Notes: generated by a model from the letters alone, not told the origin. Positions 25,657 to 34,397 are shown, counted from the first letter of the stretch. The stretch is 64,000 bases of DNA from Geothermobacter ehrlichii (GCF_008124615.1 NZ_VNIB01000001.1:310001-374000); one strand, 5' to 3'. Program-made: numbers and translations.

Positions 25657-25780
25657 CCGCCATCTCAGTAAGAAATGCCAGGCTCTTGAACTCGACGTGA
25701 GTGCGGCTTGGACGATGACCAATTTGAGCCTTGTCGGCTGTATCGAATTCCTGAAAAAGGTGGCGAAACTTCTCAGGTGA
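25649..25780 (+). CDS. Hypothetical very small protein, 43 residues
   Basis: GTG 25649 overlaps the stop of the 67-residue gene by 8 bp and opens a 43-codon frame: MTDRHLSKKCQALELDVSA, then AWTMTNLSLVGCIEFLKKVAKLLR. The amphipathic C-terminal helix and the tight overlap favour a translationally coupled gene. It is too short for most gene callers. No family is recognised. Confidence 0.42.
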   Translation: MTDRHLSKKCQALELDVSAAWTMTNLSLVGCIEFLKKVAKLLR

Positions 25781-25862
25781 GGAGAGGGGAAAGCCCCGCA
25801 TAGAGATATGGCGGCTTGGTAGGAGAGTTGTCAAACCACAAAACGGTTGAAGGGAGGGGGCA

Positions 25863-26714
25863 GTGGCAACGATACCGAGAAAAACGTGCGACAGATTTGT
25901 CAAGGAACTTGGAAAATATCAGACGGCCATCCAATCTGCTAAAGACCGAGAAATCAACGAAGCCGATACTATCTCGATCATAAAAGACATTCTGGCCGAC
26001 ATTTTCGGCTTTGACAAATGCGCTGAAATCACCAGCGAGTTCGCCAACTACAACACCTATTGCGACCTTGCCGTCAAGATCGATGGAAAGATCCAATACC
26101 TCATTGAGGCAAAAGCCGCAGGGCTCAATCTCAAAGAAAATCATCTTTGGCAGACCGTACATTACGGGGCTGCCGAGGGTATTCGGTGGGTCGTCCTTAC
26201 CAACGGCCACCTCTGGGAAATCTACAAAATTAGCTTCGTACGACCAGCCAAGGCAAACCTGGTCTGCTCCATCGATCTGCTCGAATTGACACCTTGCGCA
26301 AAAAAAGACCAGGAAAAGCTGTTTTTGCTGTGCCGTGAGGGGGTCAGAAAGGGGGCGATGGATAAGTTTGTTGAGCGCGCCCAAAGTGTGAACTGTTTTG
26401 TGGTCGCTGCCATCGTCACTAGCGCTCCGGTCACGAACGTCATCAGGCGTGAGTTGAAAAAACTGACCCCTGCTCTCAAGATTGACACTGTCGAGATCGA
26501 AGATATTCTGCGCTCAGAAGTCATAAGAAAATATGTCCTCGAGAGCGACGAGGCCAAAAAAGCATCAAGCAAAATCAAAAAGGGCTTGGCCAAAGCAAAT
26601 AAAAATCAGAGTCAAAAGGAGACGGAGAACCCATGGCCTGCTCAGGGCGAGCTGATTCTGTTGCTTTACAACGAGTATTCCGCCGGTACTACAGATCCCT
26701 ATGGAGGGGATTAG
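25863..26714 (+). CDS. Stand-alone HsdR-N-type nuclease domain protein
   Basis: A 283-residue protein resembling type I restriction R-subunit N-terminal domain proteins (HSDR_N family) that occur without helicase. The PD-(D/E)XK core is visible: Asp in YCDLAVKID (about residue 71) and EAK in YLIEAKAAG (about 83-85), with GIRWVVLTNGHLWEIY following. The C-terminal part is Lys-rich (KKASSKIKKGLAKANKN). It starts at GTG 25863 behind GGGAGGGGG. There are no hsdM, hsdS or helicase genes nearby, so it is not a classical restriction system. The catalytic triad is intact in sequence; the substrate is unknown. Confidence 0.8.
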   Translation: MATIPRKTCDRFVKELGKYQTAIQSAKDREINEADTISIIKDILADIFGFDKCAEITSEFANYNTYCDLAVKIDGKIQYLIEAKAAGLNLKENHLWQTVHYGAAEGIRWVVLTNGHLWEIYKISFVRPAKANLVCSIDLLELTPCAKKDQEKLFLLCREGVRKGAMDKFVERAQSVNCFVVAAIVTSAPVTNVIRRELKKLTPALKIDTVEIEDILRSEVIRKYVLESDEAKKASSKIKKGLAKANKNQSQKETENPWPAQGELILLLYNEYSAGTTDPYGGD

Positions 26715-26756
26715 CTTCTTCAGAGTTGAGACGATAAAAAAGCCGGCATGATCAGC

Positions 26757-26816
26757 GTGGCCAGGCAAGCAGCGTCCGGGAAAAGAACAACACAACCAAA
26801 AGGGGAGGGGGGCATG
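26757..26816 (+). repeat. Small-gene leader module, copy C
   Basis: GCGTGGCCAGGCAAGCAGCG, TCCGGGA, ACAACACAACCAAAAGGGG and AGGGGGGCATG resemble copies A and B in order and sequence, but the GTTAAC segment is missing. It leads into a different gene, the zinc-ribbon microprotein. Confidence 0.6.
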
Positions 26817-26921
26817 GCGTTAAAAAAGTGCAAAGAATGCGGTGGAAAGATCAGTAGCAAAGCCGAATATTGTCCGCACTGTGGAGCCAAGAACAGGCGC
26901 AAGGGGATTGGGCCCTGGTAA
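26814..26921 (+). CDS. Zinc-ribbon microprotein, 35 residues
   Basis: ATG 26814 follows GGGGAGGGGGGC and encodes 35 residues with two Cys knuckles, CKECGG and CPHCGA, in the order seen at the N-terminus of many small zinc-ribbon proteins (MALKKCKECG...). The usual following membrane or tail region is absent: it ends in RRKGIGPW. It could be a complete zinc-binding microprotein or a truncated remnant. It is the last gene of the small-gene islet. Confidence 0.55.
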   Translation: MALKKCKECGGKISSKAEYCPHCGAKNRRKGIGPW

Positions 26922-26981
26922 ACTCTACCGCCCGACGATCAGGGAAAAAACCAACCAGAAAATAAGCCGGCGCCCCGGCCC

Positions 26982-27030
26982 AAATGACTACACTCCCCCA
27001 AAGCCGGCAAAATGTAGTCATTTGTAGTCA
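26982..27030. repeat. TGTAGTCA/TGACTACA repeats beside tRNA-Leu
   Basis: AAATGACTACA (26982-26992) and TGTAGTCATTT (27013-27023) form an 11-bp inverted repeat, and TGTAGTCA recurs at 27023-27030. Short repeated octamers close to a tRNA 3' end are what one expects of arm-type integrase binding sites near an attachment site. No integrase gene is in the window. Confidence 0.45.
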
Positions 27031-27044
27031 ATTCCGAAAAACAA

Positions 27045-27074
27045 AAGGGGTTAGCGAAATCTCGCTAACCCCTT
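27045..27074 (-). terminator. Terminator of tRNA-Leu
   Basis: A perfect 13-bp stem AAGGGGTTAGCGA / TCGCTAACCCCTT with a 4-nt loop. On the minus strand it is followed by TTTTGTTTTT, making a strong rho-independent terminator nine bases beyond the tRNA. Confidence 0.88.
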
Positions 27075-27082
27075 GTACTTTC

Positions 27083-27169
27083 TGGTGCCGAAGGGGAGAC
27101 TCGAACTCCCACGGCCCTACGGCCACTAGACCCTGAACCTAGCGTGTCTACCAATTCCACCACTTCGGC
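27083..27169 (-). tRNA. tRNA-Leu (anticodon CAG)
   Basis: The minus strand starts GCCGAAGTGGTGGAATTGG and ends CTTCGGCACCA, with a 7-bp acceptor stem GCCGAAG/CTTCGGC, discriminator A and encoded CCA. The anticodon loop TTCAGGG gives CAG. A long variable arm (TGGCCGTAGGGCCG) and GGGAGTTCGAGTCTCCC T-arm fit class II tRNA-Leu. Confidence 0.96.
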
Positions 27170-27235
27170 GTTGAAGCGAGGCAATTTATAGCAAACCCCT
27201 TGCCCCATTGCAACAAAAAATTTCGCGCCGGAGCA

Positions 27236-28915
27236 TCAGTCATTTTCAAGGGTTGTCGCCTCGGGCTGAAGCCGCAGGGGAGACACCCGCAAAGTCCGAA
27301 AACGGCGCACTGTCACCTGTCCCGGTCGGGCTCCTTTTGTCTTGCCGATATCGCGTGTCAGGGCGCACATGACCTCGACGGATTTTTCGTCCCGGGCCCG
27401 CGACCAGCCGGCGGCGACGGCGGCGGCATACTCGAGATCGGCCTTTGGCACGTCGATGTCGCGGCTGTCCCGCCGCAGCACCAGGTGACAGCCCGGTACT
27501 CCCTTGGCGTGGAACCAGAAGTCGTGCGGTGCGGCGATCCGGGTGGTCAGGGCGTCGTTGCCGCGGCTGCTGCGCCCCCAGAGCAGGGTGAAGCCGGAAG
27601 GCGTTTTCGCCCGGTTCAGCGCCGGGGTGCCAGTGGGACGCCTGCGGGAGGCGGGTTCCCGGCAACTTGCTGCCAGCAGTCCCGCCGCCAGCAGCTCCGC
27701 CCGGATTTCGGTCAGATCCGCCGGTGTCGCGGCCTGCTCGAAATAAAGCCGGATTTCTTCCAGCCAGTCCAGTTCGTCGAGGGTTTCCCTTTGCCGGCGT
27801 TCAATGTGTTCGAGACTCAACTGGTACTTGCGGGCGAGCCGGAAGTACTTTTCGGCGTTCTGCTGCGGCGTCAGGGAGGGGTCGAGAGGAATGGCGACCG
27901 GTCCCGGCGGTTGTCGGTAGTAATCGGTAAGCCGCACCGAGGTCATCCCCTTTTTCACCCGGTGCAGCTGGGCAAGGAGCAGTTCCCCCTGCTGGCGGAC
28001 AAGCACGTGACCTTCTTTCTGAATTTTTTCCGCCTCGATTCTGACCAGCCGACGACGCAACTTCTTTTCCTGTTTGCGCAACGCCCGGTCGATTTCGCGT
28101 CGGGCATCCTCGACCGGTTCCGTACCGTTCGGGGGGGAACTCTTTTCATCGAGCAGGTGCGACAGTGAGCGGGCTTTCTTGTCGCGTTTGGCCGCAGGCG
28201 GCAGAACGACGATACGCTCGCGGCCGTCGGCCATCATGCGCACCGGGTGGAACTGCCCTGCCAGCAGTTGCCGGCGAAAGGTTTCGAGCACCTCCTGTGC
28301 AGTTTGGCCGGCCTCGACTTCCGCGGCCATCACCGCCGCCTGTGCGCCGGACATGGGCCAGAGCGTCGTTGTCAGCCAGTTCCGGAAGCTGTCGGCATCA
28401 CGGCACGAAGCGGGAATTTCCGGCAAACGTTCGAAAAGGGAGATCATCTGCCGCGCATTGGGCAGGTGATAGGGACGGCCGGGCAGCAACAGGCGGTTCT
28501 CCGTGCCTTTTCGCTGCCGTTTGAGGGCATCGATGATGCGGTCTTCGGCATCGGCCAGAACCAGGTTGCCGACCGGGCCGAACAGTTCGCAATAGAGCCG
28601 GACATCGCCTTTGGGACCGGCACAGTCGATACGAACGATCCGTTCCCGCCCCGCGCGGGCGAAACCCTGGATGCGGGCGATTCGTGCCCGCAACAGCCGG
28701 CAGAAGCCGGGAGGATGAAAGGGATTGGCGAAGGTGCGCTCGCTCAGGTGCAGCTTCGGATTTTGCCCGAGGGCCAGCAACAGGCGCAGGTTCCGCCCGC
28801 CGGTCCACAGCCGCATCACCACCAGGTCATCGGCGGGCTGGTGAATCTTTCCGACCGCGCAACCGGCGAGGGGGCTCAATTCGTGAAGCATCGCTTCTAT
28901 CTGCAGGTCATCCAT
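27236..28915 (-). CDS. rqcH: NFACT-family ribosome quality-control protein (RqcH-like)
   Basis: A protein of about 559 residues with an NFACT-N domain (MDDLQIEAMLHELSPLAG, then KIHQPADDLVVMRLW), a long coiled-coil middle (about 300-410) and a C-terminal NFACT-R domain (PHDFWFHAKGVPGCHLVLR, DLEYAAAVAAGWSRARDEK). Bacterial RqcH binds obstructed 50S subunits and adds alanine tails to stalled chains; older annotations call it fibronectin-binding. I use ATG 28915; GTG 28939 would add eight residues. It is divergent from metY. Confidence 0.88.
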   Translation of the reverse strand: MDDLQIEAMLHELSPLAGCAVGKIHQPADDLVVMRLWTGGRNLRLLLALGQNPKLHLSERTFANPFHPPGFCRLLRARIARIQGFARAGRERIVRIDCAGPKGDVRLYCELFGPVGNLVLADAEDRIIDALKRQRKGTENRLLLPGRPYHLPNARQMISLFERLPEIPASCRDADSFRNWLTTTLWPMSGAQAAVMAAEVEAGQTAQEVLETFRRQLLAGQFHPVRMMADGRERIVVLPPAAKRDKKARSLSHLLDEKSSPPNGTEPVEDARREIDRALRKQEKKLRRRLVRIEAEKIQKEGHVLVRQQGELLLAQLHRVKKGMTSVRLTDYYRQPPGPVAIPLDPSLTPQQNAEKYFRLARKYQLSLEHIERRQRETLDELDWLEEIRLYFEQAATPADLTEIRAELLAAGLLAASCREPASRRRPTGTPALNRAKTPSGFTLLWGRSSRGNDALTTRIAAPHDFWFHAKGVPGCHLVLRRDSRDIDVPKADLEYAAAVAAGWSRARDEKSVEVMCALTRDIGKTKGARPGQVTVRRFRTLRVSPLRLQPEATTLEND

Positions 28916-29057
28916 GGTCGTCAAACAGCCGGCCGCCACCTGTTGCGGTCGCGCCGGCTCTGCTATAGTCTGAACATGGTCCGGTTTGGATCATTTCACA
29001 CCATAAAACTGTAGAATTGCGGCATTTTTCTTGACTTTGTTTGTATTGTTTGCTTGA

Positions 29058-30386
<1,329 letters not shown>

Positions 30387-30409
30387 GACGGCAATTCCCG
30401 ATTTCGACC

Positions 30410-30446
30410 CGAGCCCGGTTACGAAAGTAGCCGGGCTCGTTTATTT
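30410..30446 (+). terminator. Terminator after metY
   Basis: CGAGCCCGGTTAC pairs with GTAGCCGGGCTCG around a GAAA loop and is followed by TTTATTTTT. It lies 23 bp after the metY stop and shortly before the convergent pfkA stop. Confidence 0.9.
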
Positions 30447-30481
30447 TTGTAGTCTGGGAGAGGTTCGAGCGCAGATCCTTT

Positions 30482-31564
30482 TTACCTGCCACAGCAGATC
30501 CCCAGCGCCTCGGCGGTGGCGACGAGCTGGCCGTCGGGATCGACCAGCCGCAGGTGGTTGATGGCGTCTTTGACCGGGACGGAGACGATCTGCTGCCCCC
30601 TGAGGGCGACCATTTTGCCGAATTCCTTGCGCCGGATCAGTTCGACCGCCCCGACGCCGAAACGGGATCCGAGGATCCGGTCGGTATGGGTCGGTGTGCC
30701 GCCGCGCTGGACATGGCCGAGCACCACGGTCCGGGTTTCGATGCCCAGTCCCTGTTCGATCTGGTGCGCCACCATGGCCCCGACGCCGCCAAGGCGTTCG
30801 ACGCCGGCGTTCTGCTCGGCGCTGACGGCGACGACGCGGCTTCCTTCCTTCGGCAGGGCGCCTTCGGCGACGACAACGACCGAGAAGTTGCGCCCCAGTT
30901 TCTTGCGGGTTTCCAGTTTGTGAAAGACGGCGTCGAGGTCGTAGGGGATCTCCGGCAGCAGAATGACGTCGGCGGAGCCGGCGATGCCGGCCTCGAGAGC
31001 GATCCAGCCGGCGTAACGCCCCATGACTTCGACCACCATGGCGCGACGGTGGCTTTCGGCGGTCGTGTGCAGCCGGTCGAGGGCCTCGGTGACGATGTGG
31101 ACGGCGGTGTGGTAGCCGAAGGTGGTGTCAGTGGCCGCCACGTCGCAGTCGATGGTCTTGGGGACGAAGACGCAGGGGATGCCGAGCTCCATCAGCCGCT
31201 TGCCGATGCCGAGGGTACCGTCGCCGCCGACCATGACCAGGGCGTCGGCCCCGGTCTTGCGGAAATTCTCCACCACCCGGGCCGAGAGATCCCGCACCAC
31301 CTTGCGCCCGTTCTCCTCCAGCTCGTAACAGAAGGGATTGCCCTTGTTGGTGGTGCCGATGATGGTGCCGCCGCGCGACAGGATGCCCTTGACCTGGTCC
31401 AGCCCGAGGGGGATCGGATCCCAGCCGTGCACCAGCCCGTCGAGGCCGTCGCGGATGCCGATGACCTCCCAGCCGTACTGGTAGATGGCCGAGCGGACGA
31501 CGCCGCGGATGACGGCGTTGAGGCCGGGGCAGTCGCCGCCGCCGGTGGAAATGGCGATTTTCAT
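30482..31564 (-). CDS. pfkA: 6-phosphofructokinase
   Basis: Enzyme of 360 residues that phosphorylates fructose 6-phosphate. It shows STGGGDCPGLNAVIRG at the nucleotide site, GGDGTLGIGK with Gly at the position that favours ATP over pyrophosphate, and PKTIDCDV with catalytic Asp retained. The Lys in PKTID places it in the mixed-substrate group III PFKs rather than the E. coli type. The usual TIDND reads TIDCD here. The C-terminal region has VVLGHVQRGGTPTHTDR. It starts at ATG 31564 behind GGAGG. ATP use is probable but not certain. Confidence 0.92.
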   Translation of the reverse strand: MKIAISTGGGDCPGLNAVIRGVVRSAIYQYGWEVIGIRDGLDGLVHGWDPIPLGLDQVKGILSRGGTIIGTTNKGNPFCYELEENGRKVVRDLSARVVENFRKTGADALVMVGGDGTLGIGKRLMELGIPCVFVPKTIDCDVAATDTTFGYHTAVHIVTEALDRLHTTAESHRRAMVVEVMGRYAGWIALEAGIAGSADVILLPEIPYDLDAVFHKLETRKKLGRNFSVVVVAEGALPKEGSRVVAVSAEQNAGVERLGGVGAMVAHQIEQGLGIETRTVVLGHVQRGGTPTHTDRILGSRFGVGAVELIRRKEFGKMVALRGQQIVSVPVKDAINHLRLVDPDGQLVATAEALGICCGR

Positions 31565-31827
31565 CTCATGACCTCCGTTGTCGGTTGGTTTGAACCTGCA
31601 TCTGAAAAATATCAGTATAACTTTTCGACCGGATGCGGGCGAAAATTGAGCCCCGCCGAATAATCCGGATTTCTTGAAGTCGCCAGACGATGCTGATAAG
31701 CTGCTGCAACCGGACCTGTGGCCGTGCGGTCGGCTCGGAGAGAGGATTCTGGCCGAGGGACGCCCGTTCTACCCGGTACCGAAACCTTGACTTTCTCGAT
31801 TTGCCCTGGTTTCAAGGAGAGACAGAG

Positions 31828-32358
31828 ATGGAAAAACGCTTCATCATGACCGCCTTCGGGCGTGACCGTGTCGGCATCGTCGCCGATGTCACCCGCATCC
31901 TTTTCGAGAACGGCTGCAATCTCGAGGAGACCAGCATGAACCAGCTGGCGGACGAGTTTGCCCTGATCTTGCTGTTCAACAGCCGGCAGGAGGATGTTGA
32001 GGCGTTGCTCGAGCGCGAGACGCGACGGCTCGAGCGGGAAAAGGGGATTTCCGCCTTCGTCCGGCCGCTGAGCAAAAGGAGCCCGGTTGCCGGCCGGGGT
32101 GGCGCGGCGGCGGTCGTTCATGTCGAAGGGGTCGATCAAGCGGGCATAGTCTACAAGGTGAGCCGTTTTCTCGCGGACAACGGTGTCAATATCGTCGATC
32201 TGAAATCGAACGTGGTTGCCTCACCCGGCAGCGGCACGACGCTCTATCTGATGGACATCCATGTGCAGCTTCCCGAGGGCGCTGACAGCTCCAGGCTTGA
32301 CGAGGGCCTGCAGCGGGTTGCCGATGAACTGAATGTCGATATCGGCCTGGAGGTCTGA
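31828..32358 (+). CDS. Tandem ACT-domain protein (GcvR-like)
   Basis: A 176-residue protein with two ACT domains: MTAFGRDRVGIVADVTRILF near the start and VEGVDQAGIVYKVSRFLADN from about residue 97. This layout is that of GcvR, the glycine-cleavage accessory regulator; ACT domains bind amino acids. It starts at ATG 31828 with AAGGAG upstream. Longer in-frame extension to 31690 lacks a ribosome-binding site. No gcv genes are nearby, so the regulated pathway is unknown. Confidence 0.85.
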   Translation: MEKRFIMTAFGRDRVGIVADVTRILFENGCNLEETSMNQLADEFALILLFNSRQEDVEALLERETRRLEREKGISAFVRPLSKRSPVAGRGGAAAVVHVEGVDQAGIVYKVSRFLADNGVNIVDLKSNVVASPGSGTTLYLMDIHVQLPEGADSSRLDEGLQRVADELNVDIGLEV

Positions 32359-32450
32359 GAGTTGCCGTTGAATTCTGGTGAAGGCAATCTTTTCGGCGGC
32401 ATTGGGAATGATTATCTTGCTGTTGCGAGATTCCGCCCGGAGGTTGAGAG

Positions 32451-32759
32451 ATGGATGCAGCGATGGAACGAGACTGGCGGTTGAAGGAAAATGACCGGAT
32501 TCTGACCGGTCTCTGGCTCGATCTGGGCAGCCGGATGGAGAAGGACGCGACCTGGCAGCGGATTCTCTGGTTGACCAGCGACTATCTGCAGCCCGTGGCG
32601 CAGGATGACGAGCGGCGGACCATCCTTTACCGGGATCCCGCCGATGGGCGCTACTGGGAGCTGCTTTTTCCCCGTCCCGAGCTGCCCGAAGGCGGCCCGC
32701 CGACCCTGCGGGTACTGGACGAGGAGGCTGCCAGGGAGGGATACCAGTTGAGAGAATAG
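32451..32759 (+). CDS. Imm27-like immunity-family protein
   Basis: A 102-residue protein resembling polymorphic-toxin immunity protein Imm27: WLTSDYLQPVAQDDERR, LYRDPADGRYWELLFPRPEL and GGPPTLRVL match the family pattern of DGR-x-WEL-x-x-P with a later GGPP-x-L. No signal peptide. ATG 32463 (after MDAA) is an alternative start. No toxin gene is adjacent, so it is an orphan here. Family call is from memory of the motif. Confidence 0.7.
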   Translation: MDAAMERDWRLKENDRILTGLWLDLGSRMEKDATWQRILWLTSDYLQPVAQDDERRTILYRDPADGRYWELLFPRPELPEGGPPTLRVLDEEAAREGYQLRE

Positions 32760-32779
32760 ACGGTTTTGCCGATGCGAAC

Positions 32780-32813
32780 AGAAGGGCCCTCACCGCAAGG
32801 TGAGGGCCCTTCT
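32780..32813. terminator. Strong bidirectional terminator
   Basis: Fifteen-bp perfect stem AGAAGGGCCCTCACC / GGTGAGGGCCCTTCT with a GCAA tetraloop, between the Imm27-like gene (+) and the end of the sensory operon (-). Confidence 0.88.
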
Positions 32814-32820
32814 TGTTACA

Positions 32821-33714
32821 TCAGGATTTACGGCTCAGGCGATCCATTGCCATCTTCAGGCTGATGCGCAGCCGTTCGAGCACGTCGGCCAGCTGGGCGA
32901 TTTCGTCTTTGCCCTTGGCCTCGATCTTCTGGTCGACCTTGCCGTCGGCCAGTTGTGAGGCGATCCGGGTGAACCGGGTCAGGGGCTTCATGGTGCCGTT
33001 GACCACGACGAAGACGGCGATGATGGAGACGGCCAGGATGCCGGCCATGATCATCAGCAGGGTGGCCTTGAGCCTGGCCTGGGCCATGCGGGTCTTGTTG
33101 AGCGAAAAGCCGATGCGAAAAGCTCCCCAGTGCTTGCCCTTGACATAGATGGGAGCCGAGATGTCCCACATGGTTTCGCCGGTGTCGCGATGATAGACCT
33201 GAAGCAGGGTTTCCCGGGTGTTCTTGGCCGCTTTGATGCCAACGGGGTCGTTGAAGATCCTCTTGGTTCGGTTGCCGACCAGGTCTTTCTTCTTGTCGCC
33301 GGTGATCGGTTGCTGATAGCGGGTGTTGTGGGTTGGCAGATAGCCGTTGATGTCGACGGCGACGGCGAAGACGACACTCTCGTCCTTGAGGAATTCGTCC
33401 TCCAGGGCAAGGATGGCCTTGTCCATGTAGGAGTCATAGACCGTATGGTATTTTGGCGGGTCGAATCCCGGAATGGGAACGTAATTGGTGTCGAACGCCT
33501 CCCTGACGGTGAAGACGCCGTTGTCGATGGCTTCTTCGAGCACCCTGCCCACCATCCTGGCGCCGACCAGGGCCTCGATCCGTCCGCGTTCGAGGAGCTG
33601 GTCCTCGAGGCTCTGGCTCTGCTGGGTGATGACGTAGAAGGAACCGGCGGCCATCACCACGAAAATGACCAGGTTGACCAGAACGGCGACCCTGGTGCCT
33701 ACCCGATTGAACAT
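32821..33714 (-). CDS. Membrane sensor with Cache-like domain and HAMP, no output domain
   Basis: A 297-residue protein. An N-terminal transmembrane helix (LVNLVIFVVMAAGSFYVI) precedes a periplasmic sensor domain (about 35-215) with NGYLPTHNTRYQQPITGD, NRTKRIFNDPVGIKAA and HWGAFRIGF. A second transmembrane helix (about 220-245) leads to a HAMP domain ending at residue 297. There is no methyl-accepting or kinase domain. The sensor domain is of the kind found in methyl-accepting proteins. It is the last gene of a six-gene operon and shares its sensor region with the upstream gene. Confidence 0.82.
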   Translation of the reverse strand: MFNRVGTRVAVLVNLVIFVVMAAGSFYVITQQSQSLEDQLLERGRIEALVGARMVGRVLEEAIDNGVFTVREAFDTNYVPIPGFDPPKYHTVYDSYMDKAILALEDEFLKDESVVFAVAVDINGYLPTHNTRYQQPITGDKKKDLVGNRTKRIFNDPVGIKAAKNTRETLLQVYHRDTGETMWDISAPIYVKGKHWGAFRIGFSLNKTRMAQARLKATLLMIMAGILAVSIIAVFVVVNGTMKPLTRFTRIASQLADGKVDQKIEAKGKDEIAQLADVLERLRISLKMAMDRLSRKS

Positions 33715-33783
33715 TGCATTGACCTCCTTGAAATGAAATGAAGCCGGCCCTGACAGAGGGTGAAAAAACTTATATCCGGCAGT

Positions 33784-34383
33784 CTACTTCTTGTAACCGA
33801 TGCGCAGGGCCCCCCAGTGCCGGCCGCGAACGAAGATGGGCACTGACAGGTCGGCCATCGTTTCGCCCGTGTCACGGCTGTAGTGCTGCACCAGGTAGGG
33901 TTTGATGTTGCGCGCCGCCGCCAGGCCGGTGCGGTCGTTGAAGATCCGTTTGGTCCGGTTGCGCCTGGTGTCGACGTCCGGATCGCCGGTCAGCGGCTGT
34001 GAATACTTCGCATTGTGGGTCGGCAGATAGCCGTTGCGATCGACGGCCACGACGAAAATGTATCGTTTTTCCCGGGCCAGGCAGTCGTCGAGAATCGGCC
34101 GCAGGATGCCGTCCAGTTTCTGGTCGTACTGGGTGTGAAACTTCTGCGGATTGGTATTGGGGATGGGGATGTAGAAGGTGTCGAAGAGCTGCGCCATCGT
34201 CAGCTGCCCCGATGTGAGCAGCAGTTCGAACTGGTCGATGATCTGCGCCGAGCACTCGCGGGCGTCCCGCAGGGCCTTTTGGTCGAAAGAGCTCAGGTTG
34301 TCGGCCGCCGGCGCCGCCGGCGGCGACAGAATCAGATAGAGCGCAATCACGGAATGAATGATAATCCTGCCGGGAACGGACAT
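33784..34383 (-). CDS. Secreted stand-alone copy of the Cache-like sensor domain
   Basis: A 199-residue protein with a signal peptide (IIIHSVIALYLILSPP, cleavage near APAADN) followed by the same sensor domain as the neighbouring HAMP protein: NGYLPTHNAKYSQPLTGD, NRTKRIFNDRTGLAAA, DTGETMADLSVPIFV, HWGALRIGYKK. No transmembrane anchor or output domain is present, so it should be periplasmic. The stop is followed 69 bp later by the membrane-anchored paralogue. It could compete for ligand or form mixed dimers; that is inference. Confidence 0.8.
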   Translation of the reverse strand: MSVPGRIIIHSVIALYLILSPPAAPAADNLSSFDQKALRDARECSAQIIDQFELLLTSGQLTMAQLFDTFYIPIPNTNPQKFHTQYDQKLDGILRPILDDCLAREKRYIFVVAVDRNGYLPTHNAKYSQPLTGDPDVDTRRNRTKRIFNDRTGLAAARNIKPYLVQHYSRDTGETMADLSVPIFVRGRHWGALRIGYKK

Positions 34384-34397
34384 CGGTTTGGCCTCCT

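Noticed and set aside
24677-26816. Integron attC cassette array
   Set aside because: The shared sequences lie before genes rather than after them, and the GTTRRRY/RYYYAAC core sites and an integrase are not seen.
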